Assembly (NCBI GenBank): GCA_039178805.1
Contig: JBCDFC010000009.1
Location: 1-42,026 of the forward strand
Direction: 5' to 3'
Length of the DNA: 42,026 nt
Origin: Thermohalobaculum sp039178805
GTDB lineage: Bacteria > Pseudomonadota > Alphaproteobacteria > Rhodobacterales > Rhodobacteraceae
Shown: positions 6,973-14,307 of the stretch, piece after piece
Numbering within the stretch: position 1 is the stretch's first letter
Layout: every line of letters starts with the position of its first letter
Translations under genes and position numbers: made by a program
The notes under the pieces: generated by a model
Seen by the model: the letters and a program-made list of their open reading frames with translations, nothing else
Database searches by the model: none
Told to the model about the DNA's origin: nothing

Positions 6973-8523
6973 ATGCAGTCTCACGCCCGCAGCCTACTGA
7001 TCGCCGGTACAGCAGCCGTCGCTGTCTTTGCCGCCATGGGCGTGGCTGCGTCCTTGACGACTGACCCTGTCGCCGACGATCCCCATCTCTCGGTTGTGCC
7101 CCGAACAGCGGCTGAGGCGGAAAGGATCGCCGCCGTCCTCGCCCCGCCTACCGATTTTACGGCGCCTGAGCGGTTCGAGCCGCGCCCGGGCGGTGCCGCG
7201 ACCACCATGGAGAAACCCGACAAGCGCGCCTTCAGCCACGCATCGGCGAACATCTCGTTCGAGCGCGAGCTCGATTTCCGCGTCGGCCGCGCGCTCTTTC
7301 AAAAGCTCTGGGTTACGGCCCCGTCCTCGACCATCGCCTCCGATGGGCTCGGCCCGCTTTACAACGCCCGGTCCTGTCAGCGCTGCCACTTGAACGACGG
7401 CCGTGGCCACCCGCCCGAGACCGCCGAAGACCGCGCCGTCTCCCTCGTCGTGCGCGCGGGCATCCCAGGGCGCGTCCCCGACGACCACGAGATCGGCGGC
7501 TATCTCGCGGCCGTCGGCGATCCGGTCTACGGCCAACAGATCTCCGATCACTCGATCCCCGGTGTGCCGGCGGAGGCGAAGATCGCCGTCGAGTGGGAAG
7601 AGCATGAGGTCGCGCTCAGCGAGGGCGAGACGGCCACGCTCCGCCGCCCCCTCTGGCGGCTCGAGAAACTCGGCTACGGCCCGCTCGACGCTGAGACCGC
7701 GCTCTCGCCCCGCGTCGCCCCTCAGCTCATCGGCCTCGGGTTGCTGGAGGCGATCCCCGCCGCCGATATCCTGGCGTTGGCCGACCCAGACGATGCAGAT
7801 GGCGACGGCATCTCGGGCCGCGCCAACATCGTCTGGTCCGAGGAGTTCCAGCGCCCGATGCTCGGCCGCTTCGGCGTCAAGGCGACTTCGCCGACACTAC
7901 GCGAACAATCCGCCGACGCCTTCGCCAACGATATCGGCATCTCGTCGCCCCTGCGCCGCATGCCCGCGGGCGAGTGTACCGAGGCGCAGACGCGCTGCCT
8001 CGGCGCCCCCACGGGACAGGCCGCCGTGCATGACGGCGAAGAGATCGCCTTCATCGCCCTCGACGCGGTCACCTTCTTCGCCCGCAACCTCGCCGTGCCG
8101 GCCCGCCGCGAGATCGACCATCCGGAGGTTCTGCGCGGCAAGGAGGTCTTCCACACCGCCGGCTGCGCCGCCTGCCACACGCCGAAGCACGTGACCCACA
8201 GGCTGACGGATCAGCCGGAGCAAAGCTTCCAGCTGATCTGGCCCTATACGGATCTCCTGCTGCACGACATGGGCGAAGGCCTCGCCGACCGCCTGCCCGC
8301 AGCCGGCGCCACGGGCCGCGAATGGCGCACCCCGCCGCTCTGGGGCATCGGGCTCACGCCGCTCGTGAACGGCCACAGCTACTATCTGCACGACGGACGG
8401 GCGCGCAGCCTGCTCGAGGCGGTCCTCTGGCATGGCGGCGAGGCCGAGGCCGCCCGCAACCGCGTCGTCGAGATGCCGAAGGCCGATCGCGATGCCCTCA
8501 TCCGCTTTATCGGGAGCCTCTGA
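6973..8523 (+). CDS. Di-heme oxidoreductase (DUF1111/DHOR) c-type cytochrome
   Basis: 516 residues from ATG 6973, which has a GAAGGG ribosome site; the upstream in-frame ATG at 6892 lacks one. An N-terminal membrane or signal segment lies at about 7-27. Two c-type heme motifs are visible: CQRCH at 135-139 and CAACH at 398-402, each in the context known for the DUF1111 thiol-oxidoreductase-like family (LGPLYNARSCQRCHLNDGRG, then AGCAACHTPKH). The family commonly sits between imelysin genes in marine alphaproteobacteria and is thought to perform periplasmic redox chemistry linked to iron uptake. Its TGA overlaps the next ATG in a TGATG junction, so the two products are probably made together. 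Confidence 0.93.
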   Translation: MQSHARSLLIAGTAAVAVFAAMGVAASLTTDPVADDPHLSVVPRTAAEAERIAAVLAPPTDFTAPERFEPRPGGAATTMEKPDKRAFSHASANISFERELDFRVGRALFQKLWVTAPSSTIASDGLGPLYNARSCQRCHLNDGRGHPPETAEDRAVSLVVRAGIPGRVPDDHEIGGYLAAVGDPVYGQQISDHSIPGVPAEAKIAVEWEEHEVALSEGETATLRRPLWRLEKLGYGPLDAETALSPRVAPQLIGLGLLEAIPAADILALADPDDADGDGISGRANIVWSEEFQRPMLGRFGVKATSPTLREQSADAFANDIGISSPLRRMPAGECTEAQTRCLGAPTGQAAVHDGEEIAFIALDAVTFFARNLAVPARREIDHPEVLRGKEVFHTAGCAACHTPKHVTHRLTDQPEQSFQLIWPYTDLLLHDMGEGLADRLPAAGATGREWRTPPLWGIGLTPLVNGHSYYLHDGRARSLLEAVLWHGGEAEAARNRVVEMPKADRDALIRFIGSL

Positions 8524-9575
8524 TGCGCGTCTTTCCCCTCCTGCACTCAGCCGCCTGCGCGTTCGCGATGATCGCGGCAGCCACCGCGCTCCCGGCTGCG
8601 GCGCAGACGCCGCCCGATCACGCCGCCCTGGCGGAGCGGACGCTCGGCAGCCACATCTTCCCTGGCGTCGCGCGCTTCTCCGACGCGGCCGACGCCCTCG
8701 CCGCCGCGGCCGACTGTTCGGCATCCGACCCGGCCCAAGTGCTGAGGGCACCCTGGGGCGACGCCTTTCTCGCTTGGACCGCGATCTCCCACTTGCAGCT
8801 GGGACCCATCGAGGAGGAAGGCCGCACGCTCTCCATCTCCCTATGGCCGGACAGCCGCGGCTTTACCCGCCGCACGGTCGAGCGCTTGGTCGCGGAGGAA
8901 GATCCGATCGCCGATGACCCGCCAGGTTACGCCGATGTCTCCGTCGCAGGCCGCGGGCTCATGGCGCTCCACCACCTGATCTACGTCTCCGATCAACCCT
9001 TGGCCGGCTATCGCTGCCGCCTCGCCACGACCATCGCGATCGACCTCGCGAACACCGCGCAAACGGTCGAGAGCCAGTGGCAAGACCCCTGGGCCGGATA
9101 CTTCCGCAATCCCGGGCAGGAGGGCAACCCAATCTTCCTCGCCCCAGAGGAGGCGACCAGGGAGCTCTTCCAGTCGATGATGACGGGCTTTCAGATCCTG
9201 ATCGAGCAGCGCCTCTCGCTTCCCCTCGGCACGTTCGAGAAGCCGCGGCCAAAACGGGCGGAGGCCTATGCCTCGGGCGCCTCGCTCGACGCGATCAAGG
9301 CCTCGCTTGGCGGTATCGAGGAGCTGACGCGCACCGCCTTCTTCCCCACCGTCGACGAAGAGTCACAGCGCGCGATGGGTGCGGCCTTCGAACGCGCGAA
9401 GGAGGTGGCCGGGCGCGTCGACCCGCCGCTGACCGACGCCGTGAGCGACCCGGCCAAGCGCATCCGAGTCGAAGCGCTGCGGATCGCCGTCGTCGATCTG
9501 CGTGAGCGTGTGGGCTCGATCCTCGGCCCAAGGCTCGATGTCAGCATCGGCTTCAATTCGATGGACGGCGACTGA
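8523..9575 (+). CDS. Second imelysin-like protein with altered metal motif
   Basis: 350 residues with a signal peptide (about 1-27, cleaved after PAAA). The two-repeat helical layout of the imelysin family is visible (AWTAISHLQLGPIEEEGR, then AGRGLMALHHLIY, then a C-terminal repeat with VDLRERVGSILGP). The GxHxxE motif of the first imelysin is not kept: the equivalent segment GLMALH (145-150) has Met and His where His and Glu are expected. This second-imelysin type next to DUF1111 oxidoreductases is recurrent and may have a structural or cofactor-handling role rather than the canonical iron site. It is coupled to the gene before it and followed 10 bp later by the DUF1513 gene. Confidence 0.85.
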   Translation: MRVFPLLHSAACAFAMIAAATALPAAAQTPPDHAALAERTLGSHIFPGVARFSDAADALAAAADCSASDPAQVLRAPWGDAFLAWTAISHLQLGPIEEEGRTLSISLWPDSRGFTRRTVERLVAEEDPIADDPPGYADVSVAGRGLMALHHLIYVSDQPLAGYRCRLATTIAIDLANTAQTVESQWQDPWAGYFRNPGQEGNPIFLAPEEATRELFQSMMTGFQILIEQRLSLPLGTFEKPRPKRAEAYASGASLDAIKASLGGIEELTRTAFFPTVDEESQRAMGAAFERAKEVAGRVDPPLTDAVSDPAKRIRVEALRIAVVDLRERVGSILGPRLDVSIGFNSMDGD

Positions 9576-9585
9576 GGGACGGACC

Positions 9586-10668
9586 ATGCGCCCTGCCTTC
9601 TCGAGACGGCATATCCTGGCAGGCGCCGCAGGGCTCGCCGCGGCACGCGCCGCCCCCGGCTGGGCCGCCGCCGGGGGGCCGAGCCATCTCGCCGCAGCCC
9701 GCCTGCCATCCGAGGACTATGTGTTGCTCGGCCTCGACCCCGACGGTGATGAGGTCTTCCGCCTCGATCTACCCGCCCGCGGGCATGCCGCCGCCGCCCG
9801 CACCGACCGGCCCGAAGCCGTCGCCTTCGCGCGCCGCCCGGGCACCTTCGCCATCGTGCTCGACTGCGCCGCCGGTCGAGAGGTCGCCCGGCTGGAGGCG
9901 CCCGTAGGCCGGCACTTCTACGGCCACGGCGCCTTCACCGCGGACAATGCGCTCCTTCTGACGACGGAGCAGGACTACGAGGCCGGCGAGGGTCGGCTTG
10001 GCGTATGGGATGTTGCCGCCGGATACCGACGCGTGGCCGAGCTGCCGTCCGGCGGCATCGGCCCGCATGAGGTCGTGCGGCTCGCCGATGGCCGCTTCGC
10101 CGTCGCGAACGGCGGTATCCTGACCCATCCGGCAACGGGCCGTGCCAAGCTCAACCTCTCCAGCATGGCGCCGAACCTCGCCTTCGTCTCCCTCGCGCAT
10201 AACGGACCCGAGCGGATCATCGAGCCGCCAGCGGAACTCCGCCAAAACTCGATCAGGCATCTTGCGACCCGCGGCGACGGATTGGTGGCCGCAGCGCTCC
10301 AATGGGAGGGCAGCGCGGTCGAGGCACCCCCGCTCCTTGCCCTCGCCGATCCCGCCGCCGATGGCTTCACCTATCTCGCGGCGCCGGAGCCTGAGCAGCG
10401 CCGCGCCAACAACTATGCCGGCAGCGTGGCCTTCTCGTCCGATGGCAATCGAGTCGCGATCACGGCGCCTCGGGGCGCGCGCGCCTTCGTCTTCGACGTC
10501 GCCGATCGGGCACTCATCGAGATCATCGAGGACGCGGATATCTGTGGCGTTGCATCCGCGCCTATAGGCGGGCTCCTCTTCACCACAGGCACGGGCCGGG
10601 TGCGCCGACCCAACCTGCCCCTCACGCACCACCCCCTCGCCTTCGACAACCACCTCGTCGCGCTCTGA
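9586..10668 (+). CDS. DUF1513 protein, exported beta-propeller-like
   Basis: 360 residues from ATG 9586, preceded by GAGGGA. The N-terminus has a twin-arginine-like signal (SRRHILAGAAGLAAARA), suggesting Tat export of a folded protein. The mature part shows repeating strand blocks (RHFYGHGAFTADNALLLTTE, GGIGPHEVVRLADGRFAVANGG, NYAGSVAFSSDGNRVAIT) that fit a beta-propeller, matching the DUF1513 family. DUF1513 is the usual last gene of the imelysin/DUF1111 operon. Its biochemical role is unknown; I infer a periplasmic scaffold or redox partner. The upstream alternative start at 9502 would overlap the previous gene by over 70 bp and lacks a signal peptide at the N-terminus. Confidence 0.9.
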   Translation: MRPAFSRRHILAGAAGLAAARAAPGWAAAGGPSHLAAARLPSEDYVLLGLDPDGDEVFRLDLPARGHAAAARTDRPEAVAFARRPGTFAIVLDCAAGREVARLEAPVGRHFYGHGAFTADNALLLTTEQDYEAGEGRLGVWDVAAGYRRVAELPSGGIGPHEVVRLADGRFAVANGGILTHPATGRAKLNLSSMAPNLAFVSLAHNGPERIIEPPAELRQNSIRHLATRGDGLVAAALQWEGSAVEAPPLLALADPAADGFTYLAAPEPEQRRANNYAGSVAFSSDGNRVAITAPRGARAFVFDVADRALIEIIEDADICGVASAPIGGLLFTTGTGRVRRPNLPLTHHPLAFDNHLVAL

Positions 10669-10717
10669 GAATTCGTGCCCGCCGCTAGGGAAGCGGGCAG
10701 CTCACCCCACGCCGCCC

Positions 10718-10743
10718 CGTGGCTCAAGATTGTGGCTCAAGAT
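10718..10743. repeat. 13-bp tandem duplication
   Basis: Two adjacent copies of NGTGGCTCAAGAT, identical except for the first base, with a degenerate third start (GGTGGCC) after them. Confidence 0.7.
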
Positions 10744-10848
10744 GGTGGCCCACGACCTAAGCGCCCGGCATCAGGCCCGAACCAGCGTCACCTCTCGAAG
10801 CACCCGTCCTGCCAGAGGGGCATCCGAGCAGACCGCAGCGCTGCGCCA

Positions 10849-10869
10849 TCGCCGGGCTCGACCCGGCGA
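10849..10869. repeat. Single palindrome, possible terminator
   Basis: Perfect 8-bp stem TCGCCGGG / CCCGGCGA with loop CTCGA. It resembles one half of the paired-palindrome elements and lies between convergent gene ends, so it may end transcription from both sides. No T-run follows. Confidence 0.6.
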
Positions 10870-11061
10870 CCCATGGCCCCATGCCCAAGGCTGTGTGCCC
10901 CAGGCTGTGTCTCCAAGGCTTTCTTCGCGAACTTCCCCCAAAACGAGCCGCGCTATGACGGAAGGGCCCGATCGACCGTTCCAGCCCGGGTGCCTTGGCG
11001 CAGGGTGTTGCGCCACCCAAACGAGCAGCGTTCGCAGGCCCTTAATCTTGCTGTGCTTAGT

Positions 11062-11075
11062 CTGACGTGGGTGGG
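11062..11075 (-). repeat. CCCACCCACGACAG repeat, copy 2 (one mismatch)
   Basis: Reads CTGACGTGGGTGGG on the plus strand, one change from the core, followed by CTCGGAGCC exactly as at 13982-13990. Similarity also extends to the left (an AACGAGC...GTTCG segment in both). Confidence 0.6.
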
Positions 11076-11120
11076 CTCGGAGCCACGGAAGACCCCGCCA
11101 CTGCTGCTTTCGCCTCCATC

Positions 11121-12023
11121 TCACCCCTTGCGACGCGCTTCGCCCAAGAGCGTAGCCGCCATCGAGCCCGCGACGATCAAGCCCGCGCCGAGCCACGCGA
11201 CCGCCTCCGGCACCACACCGAAAAGCGCGAAGTCGTAAATCGCTGCGAAAACCAGGATCGTGTAGAAGAGCGGCACGACCTGGCTCGCCCGCCGCCCCGT
11301 CAGCGCCACAAGGTAGAGCACCTGGGCCGACACCATCGTAAGCCCGAGCAGTACGAGAAGCGCCCAGCCCTCCGCGGTCGGCCACTGCCACACGAAGAGC
11401 GCTGCGGTGCAGGCAACCGCACTCCCGATCGCGTTGTTCACGACCAGGATCCGAAACCTCGGCTCGGCATCCGTCAGACGCTTGATGAAGATCGACTCCA
11501 TCCCGATCACGACCGCCGCGGCCAGCGCCAAAAGCGCTGCCGGCTGCACCGCACCGCCCCCAATGCCCGTGAGGAGCGCCGCCCCCAACAAAGAGACACC
11601 GACCGCCGTCCAGCGGCGGGGCCCGATGCGGTCGCCCAGAAACGGGATGGCGAAAAGCATCGTGAAGACCGGGCTCATGAAGGTAAGCGCCGTCGCATCG
11701 GCGAGCGGCATATGCGCCACCGCCGCGAAAGTCAGCGTCGCGCCAAGCCAGCCGCAGGTCGCGCGGCCGGCGTGCCAACCGAGCTTCCCCCCACGAAGGT
11801 TCGGCCGCATGACCGCGACCACGACGCCGAGACCCATCAGCGCGAAGAAGAAGCGCCCGGCGCTGATCTGCAGGGGGTGAAGCCCGCCCGCATGCTCGCT
11901 AACGCCGAGCAGCTTCGCCAAGAGCGATGTCACCGCGAGAAGCGCACAGGCCCCGATCATCGCCGCGATGGCCCTCGGTCGACCCTGCGGCGCCGCGGTC
12001 GCGGTGCCATCCTCAGCTGTCAT
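11121..12023 (-). CDS. EamA/DMT family transporter
   Basis: 300 residues with about ten hydrophobic helices in two EamA-type repeats (about 18-145 and 160-295). Repeat features are visible: THMPLADATALTF-like text in the first half (AHMPLADATALTFMSPVF), TAVGVSLLGAALL at the repeat join, and VVPLFYTILVFAAIYDFALFG in the second. The family exports or exchanges small metabolites; the substrate cannot be read from sequence. It sits alone, 67 bp after hugZ in the same direction, so readthrough from hugZ is possible. Confidence 0.88.
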   Translation of the reverse strand: MTAEDGTATAAPQGRPRAIAAMIGACALLAVTSLLAKLLGVSEHAGGLHPLQISAGRFFFALMGLGVVVAVMRPNLRGGKLGWHAGRATCGWLGATLTFAAVAHMPLADATALTFMSPVFTMLFAIPFLGDRIGPRRWTAVGVSLLGAALLTGIGGGAVQPAALLALAAAVVIGMESIFIKRLTDAEPRFRILVVNNAIGSAVACTAALFVWQWPTAEGWALLVLLGLTMVSAQVLYLVALTGRRASQVVPLFYTILVFAAIYDFALFGVVPEAVAWLGAGLIVAGSMAATLLGEARRKG

Positions 12024-12060
12024 GCGCTGCTCTGCACCTCAGAAACCGCACTGCCCCAAT

Positions 12061-12105
12061 TCACATTTTGCCTGATCACGCTTCGCCCGTTCACGCTTCG
12101 CCCGC
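12061..12105. repeat. 15-bp tandem repeat straddling the hugZ stop codon
   Basis: Three adjacent 15-bp units: TCACATTTTGCCTGA (degenerate), TCACGCTTCGCCCGT and TCACGCTTCGCCCGC. The third starts exactly at the stop codon of hugZ and runs into its last codons, so the duplication copied the stop. Confidence 0.6.
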
Positions 12106-12837
12106 GCGCGCTTCCTTGACGAGCGCCACAAGGCGCGGCCGCAGCTCCTCCGGCGTTGTCAAAGCTGGCTCGAAGAAAAGCCGCGCATGTCGGTCGCCGC
12201 AGACAAGGTCGAGCCCGCCCGGATCGAGGCAGGCAAGCTGCCACTCACCCGCAGCCTCACCCAAAAGCGCGGTGGCATAGAGCGCGATGGCATCCGCATG
12301 ATCCTCATTCATATGCTCGACCGCGCCACCCTCCATCCCGGCAAACCCTTCGGGAACATCGATGAGCAAGTCGCTCGGCCGTGGCGCATACGCCCGCGCG
12401 AACCCGCCATTCAGGCTCGCCCTCTCGATCTCCAAGCACCAGAAGGCGAAGTCGGTAAAGTCGGCATAGAGCGCAGCCTTGGGGTGACGGCCGAGAAAAC
12501 GCCGCCTCGCTTCGGTCCGCTCCGCCCCATCCAACTTCCGCGCACGACCTTGCAAGCTGAGGCGCGCATGGGCGAGCGGGTCGCCGGCGCCAGGCATGCC
12601 GAGCATGAGCCCTGCGCGCGGTTCGGCCTCGAGCGCTCCGAAATGGGCGGAGAGCTGTGAGATCAGGAAAATGGGTTGTCCGGCCATGCTGGTTGCGAGG
12701 CTGACACGGCTCGCCGCCGGCGCCCCGGTCTCAGGGTCGAGCGTCGCCAACGCTCCGTGCCGCTCCGTCCGCAGCAGCGTGTGCGCCAGTCGCCGCGCCG
12801 CATCGTCGACCGGTTGCAGGACATCGGCTTTTTTCAT
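12091..12837 (-). CDS. hugZ: HugZ-like heme-utilisation protein (PNPOx-like plus DUF2470)
   Basis: 248 residues in two parts. An N-terminal split-barrel FMN-binding-like domain (about 10-155) has ARRLAHTLLRTERHGALATL and SQLSAHF, typical of pyridoxamine-phosphate-oxidase-related HugZ proteins. A C-terminal DUF2470 domain (about 168-245) carries EHMNEDHADAI (174-184), the part where HugZ-type enzymes hold heme ligands. Proteins of this make-up degrade or process heme in the cytoplasm so its iron can be used. The gene diverges from a small CxCC-protein gene across a 155-bp gap containing an inverted repeat. With the TonB locus nearby, an iron/heme role is a reasonable inference. Catalytic activity is not proven by sequence. 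Confidence 0.85.
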   Translation of the reverse strand: MKKADVLQPVDDAARRLAHTLLRTERHGALATLDPETGAPAASRVSLATSMAGQPIFLISQLSAHFGALEAEPRAGLMLGMPGAGDPLAHARLSLQGRARKLDGAERTEARRRFLGRHPKAALYADFTDFAFWCLEIERASLNGGFARAYAPRPSDLLIDVPEGFAGMEGGAVEHMNEDHADAIALYATALLGEAAGEWQLACLDPGGLDLVCGDRHARLFFEPALTTPEELRPRLVALVKEARAGEA

Positions 12838-12884
12838 GAACCGTCTCCTCTGACCCAGCCCCTAAATCCGCCTGATCGGCCGGG

Positions 12885-12913
12885 CTTGACCTTTCCCGAC
12901 TGTTCCGGTCAAG
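12885..12913. promoter_or_regulatory. Inverted repeat between hugZ and the CxCC gene, possible shared operator
   Basis: CTTGACC (12885-12891) and GGTCAAG (12907-12913) form a perfect 7-bp inverted repeat with a 15-bp spacer. Because TTGACC is also a good -35 element, each arm could serve a promoter pointing away from the other. The site lies 48 bp from the hugZ start and 80 bp from the CxCC start. Binding protein unknown. Confidence 0.4.
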
Positions 12914-12992
12914 TTTATCGACCCAGCCGGCCCGACGGCCACTGCCCGGCACCTCTGAGAACAGCGGCACAACCCCGTGAGAGGATCCGAGT

Positions 12993-13463
12993 ATGGCGAC
13001 GGCCAACGATGCGCAAGGCGATCACGCCGCGCAACGGGACGAACTGATCGAAAACCTGCCGCTGGACGCGGTCGAATGCGCGGTGCTCGATATTGCGCGC
13101 CGGTTTTTCGCAACTTTCGCGCGACCGGACAGCCAGGCCTGGATGGGCGCGATGGACGCGGCCGAGCGTGCCTTTGGGGCCGATGGCGGCATGATCGCGC
13201 ACCGGATCGTGAAGACGATCCAGATGCTGCGCAGCTCCCGCACTGCCGACTTCGCCTTCATGAACCCCGACTGCGCCTGCTGCCGGCACAAGATCACGCC
13301 ATCGGAGCGATACTTCGTCATGATCCTCCATGCGCAGCGCCGCGGCCGACAGTCAGAGTCGATCCTGAACGCAATCTTCGTCTGCGGCGGCGGCGATCCC
13401 TACGGCTTAGTGGATGCCATCGCCGTTCTCGCCCGCGACGTGTCGCTGGCCGAGACGGTATAG
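12993..13463 (+). CDS. Conserved-looking small protein with CxCCxH cluster, unknown function
   Basis: 156 residues, ATG preceded by GAGGAT. An alpha-helical N-terminal half is followed by FMNPDCACCRHKITPSERYF, giving C94, C96, C97 and H99, and a further cysteine at 131 in FVCGGGDPYGLVDAI. The cysteine/histidine spacing could bind a metal such as zinc, iron or a cluster. No signal peptide, so it is cytoplasmic. I do not recognise the family. It diverges from hugZ with a possible shared operator, which suggests a role in heme or metal homeostasis; that is inference. Confidence 0.7.
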   Translation: MATANDAQGDHAAQRDELIENLPLDAVECAVLDIARRFFATFARPDSQAWMGAMDAAERAFGADGGMIAHRIVKTIQMLRSSRTADFAFMNPDCACCRHKITPSERYFVMILHAQRRGRQSESILNAIFVCGGGDPYGLVDAIAVLARDVSLAETV

Positions 13464-13487
13464 TGTTCTGACCGAAACACCATGTTG

Positions 13488-13584
13488 CGTCATCGTCGGA
13501 CCAGATCCGGCACTCCAGTTCTCCAGATGACCCTTGAATTCATTCGGTCTTCTGGAACCCCAGATCTAGCCTGGAGATGACGTG
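13488..13584. repeat. Paired-palindrome intergenic element, copy 2 (degenerate)
   Basis: Starts CGTCATCGTCGGACC and ends GATGACGTGA. Its middle, TTGAATTCATTCGGTCTTCT, is nearly the same as in copy 3 (TTGAATTCGTTTGATCTTCT), so the unit is homologous beyond its hairpins. Confidence 0.7.
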
Positions 13585-13842
13585 AATGGGTGCGTTCCGG
13601 ATAAACTGGACCACTAGCGCGCTCTGCCCGAGGCTTGCTCTCCTATCCCTATCCTGGGTCGGTTGATCCTGCGCTCAGCCTGAACGCGCAGGCGAAGACC
13701 GCACGTAACTCCTTGACGGGTAACTGTGGAAGGAAAAACCGGTTTGAGAGACGGCATCCTTCCGCATCCGAGAATGACTAGACCTCTTCAGTCTCTTAAA
13801 CAGACGCTCTCGAAGCTTCGCATCGCAGCGCTCCCGAGCGCC

Positions 13843-13981
13843 CCCACCCACGACAGAATTGCGTGAGTCGTGCGAACATAACGCTAACGTCGAAGCCGGA
13901 CTTTGCCGGCGCGTTGCCCAGATGAGGCAACGAGCGTTCGGCAAAACTTAGCCTTTCGCGCTCTATCCTGTCGTGGGTGGG
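13843..13981. repeat. 139-bp segment with 14-bp perfect terminal inverted repeats
   Basis: CCCACCCACGACAG at 13843-13856 and its exact reverse complement at 13968-13981 enclose 111 bp. Outside each arm there is related CTCCGAG text. This could be a small non-autonomous element (MITE-like), or two independent copies of the dispersed repeat that happen to face each other. I see no transposase and no clear target-site duplication. Confidence 0.5.
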
Positions 13982-14307
13982 CTCGGAGCCGAGACCGTCG
14001 AACAGGACAGGGCTTCAACGGCAATCTGAGCCTTAGAGACCGACGCCGCACAGCATGCTCCGACCCTTGGGGATCGTCGCTCTTCGCGGTGCGACGCTCG
14101 GCTGACCCAACAAGCCCAACGCCTGTCCGCGGCATCCATTGATCCACGACGGGAGAATCGGAGCACAGCGGGAGTGCCGAGCGGCCCACGCTCAGTCCTA
14201 ACCGACGACACTCGAAGGCGGTGCGACCACATCCCTCTAGGCCCTTCCGCATTGACCTCCATGCCATCCCGCGCCTTAGTCGAGCGGTCCAGATCATCTG
14301 TGAGCGC

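Larger units (their letters stand above)
10669..11120. other. Repeat-rich gap between convergent genes
   Basis: 452 bp between the ends of the DUF1513 gene and the exporter gene. It holds a 13-bp tandem duplication (10718-10743), a second run of short tandem units around 10885-10920 (AGGCTGTGT occurring twice), one palindrome of the CCGGG-ctcga-CCCGG type (10849-10869) and one copy of the CCCACCCACG element (11062-11075). No convincing gene is seen. Confidence 0.65.
13464..14307. other. 844-bp gap filled with repeats, upstream of URC1
   Basis: Between the CxCC gene and URC1. It contains a degenerate paired-palindrome element (13488-13584), then a 139-bp segment bounded by inverted copies of CCCACCCACGACAG (13843-13981). 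It also has a GC hairpin CCTGCG...CGCAGG near 13670-13692. Open frames run through it on both strands but overlap these repeats and have no recognisable content. The URC1 promoter must lie in the right part, but I see no clear consensus. Confidence 0.6.

Noticed and set aside
13675..13944. Leftward 89-residue open frame in the URC1 upstream gap
   Set aside because: It is made largely of the dispersed CCCACCCACGACAG repeat and its flank, so its peptide would recur with the repeat; no protein features.
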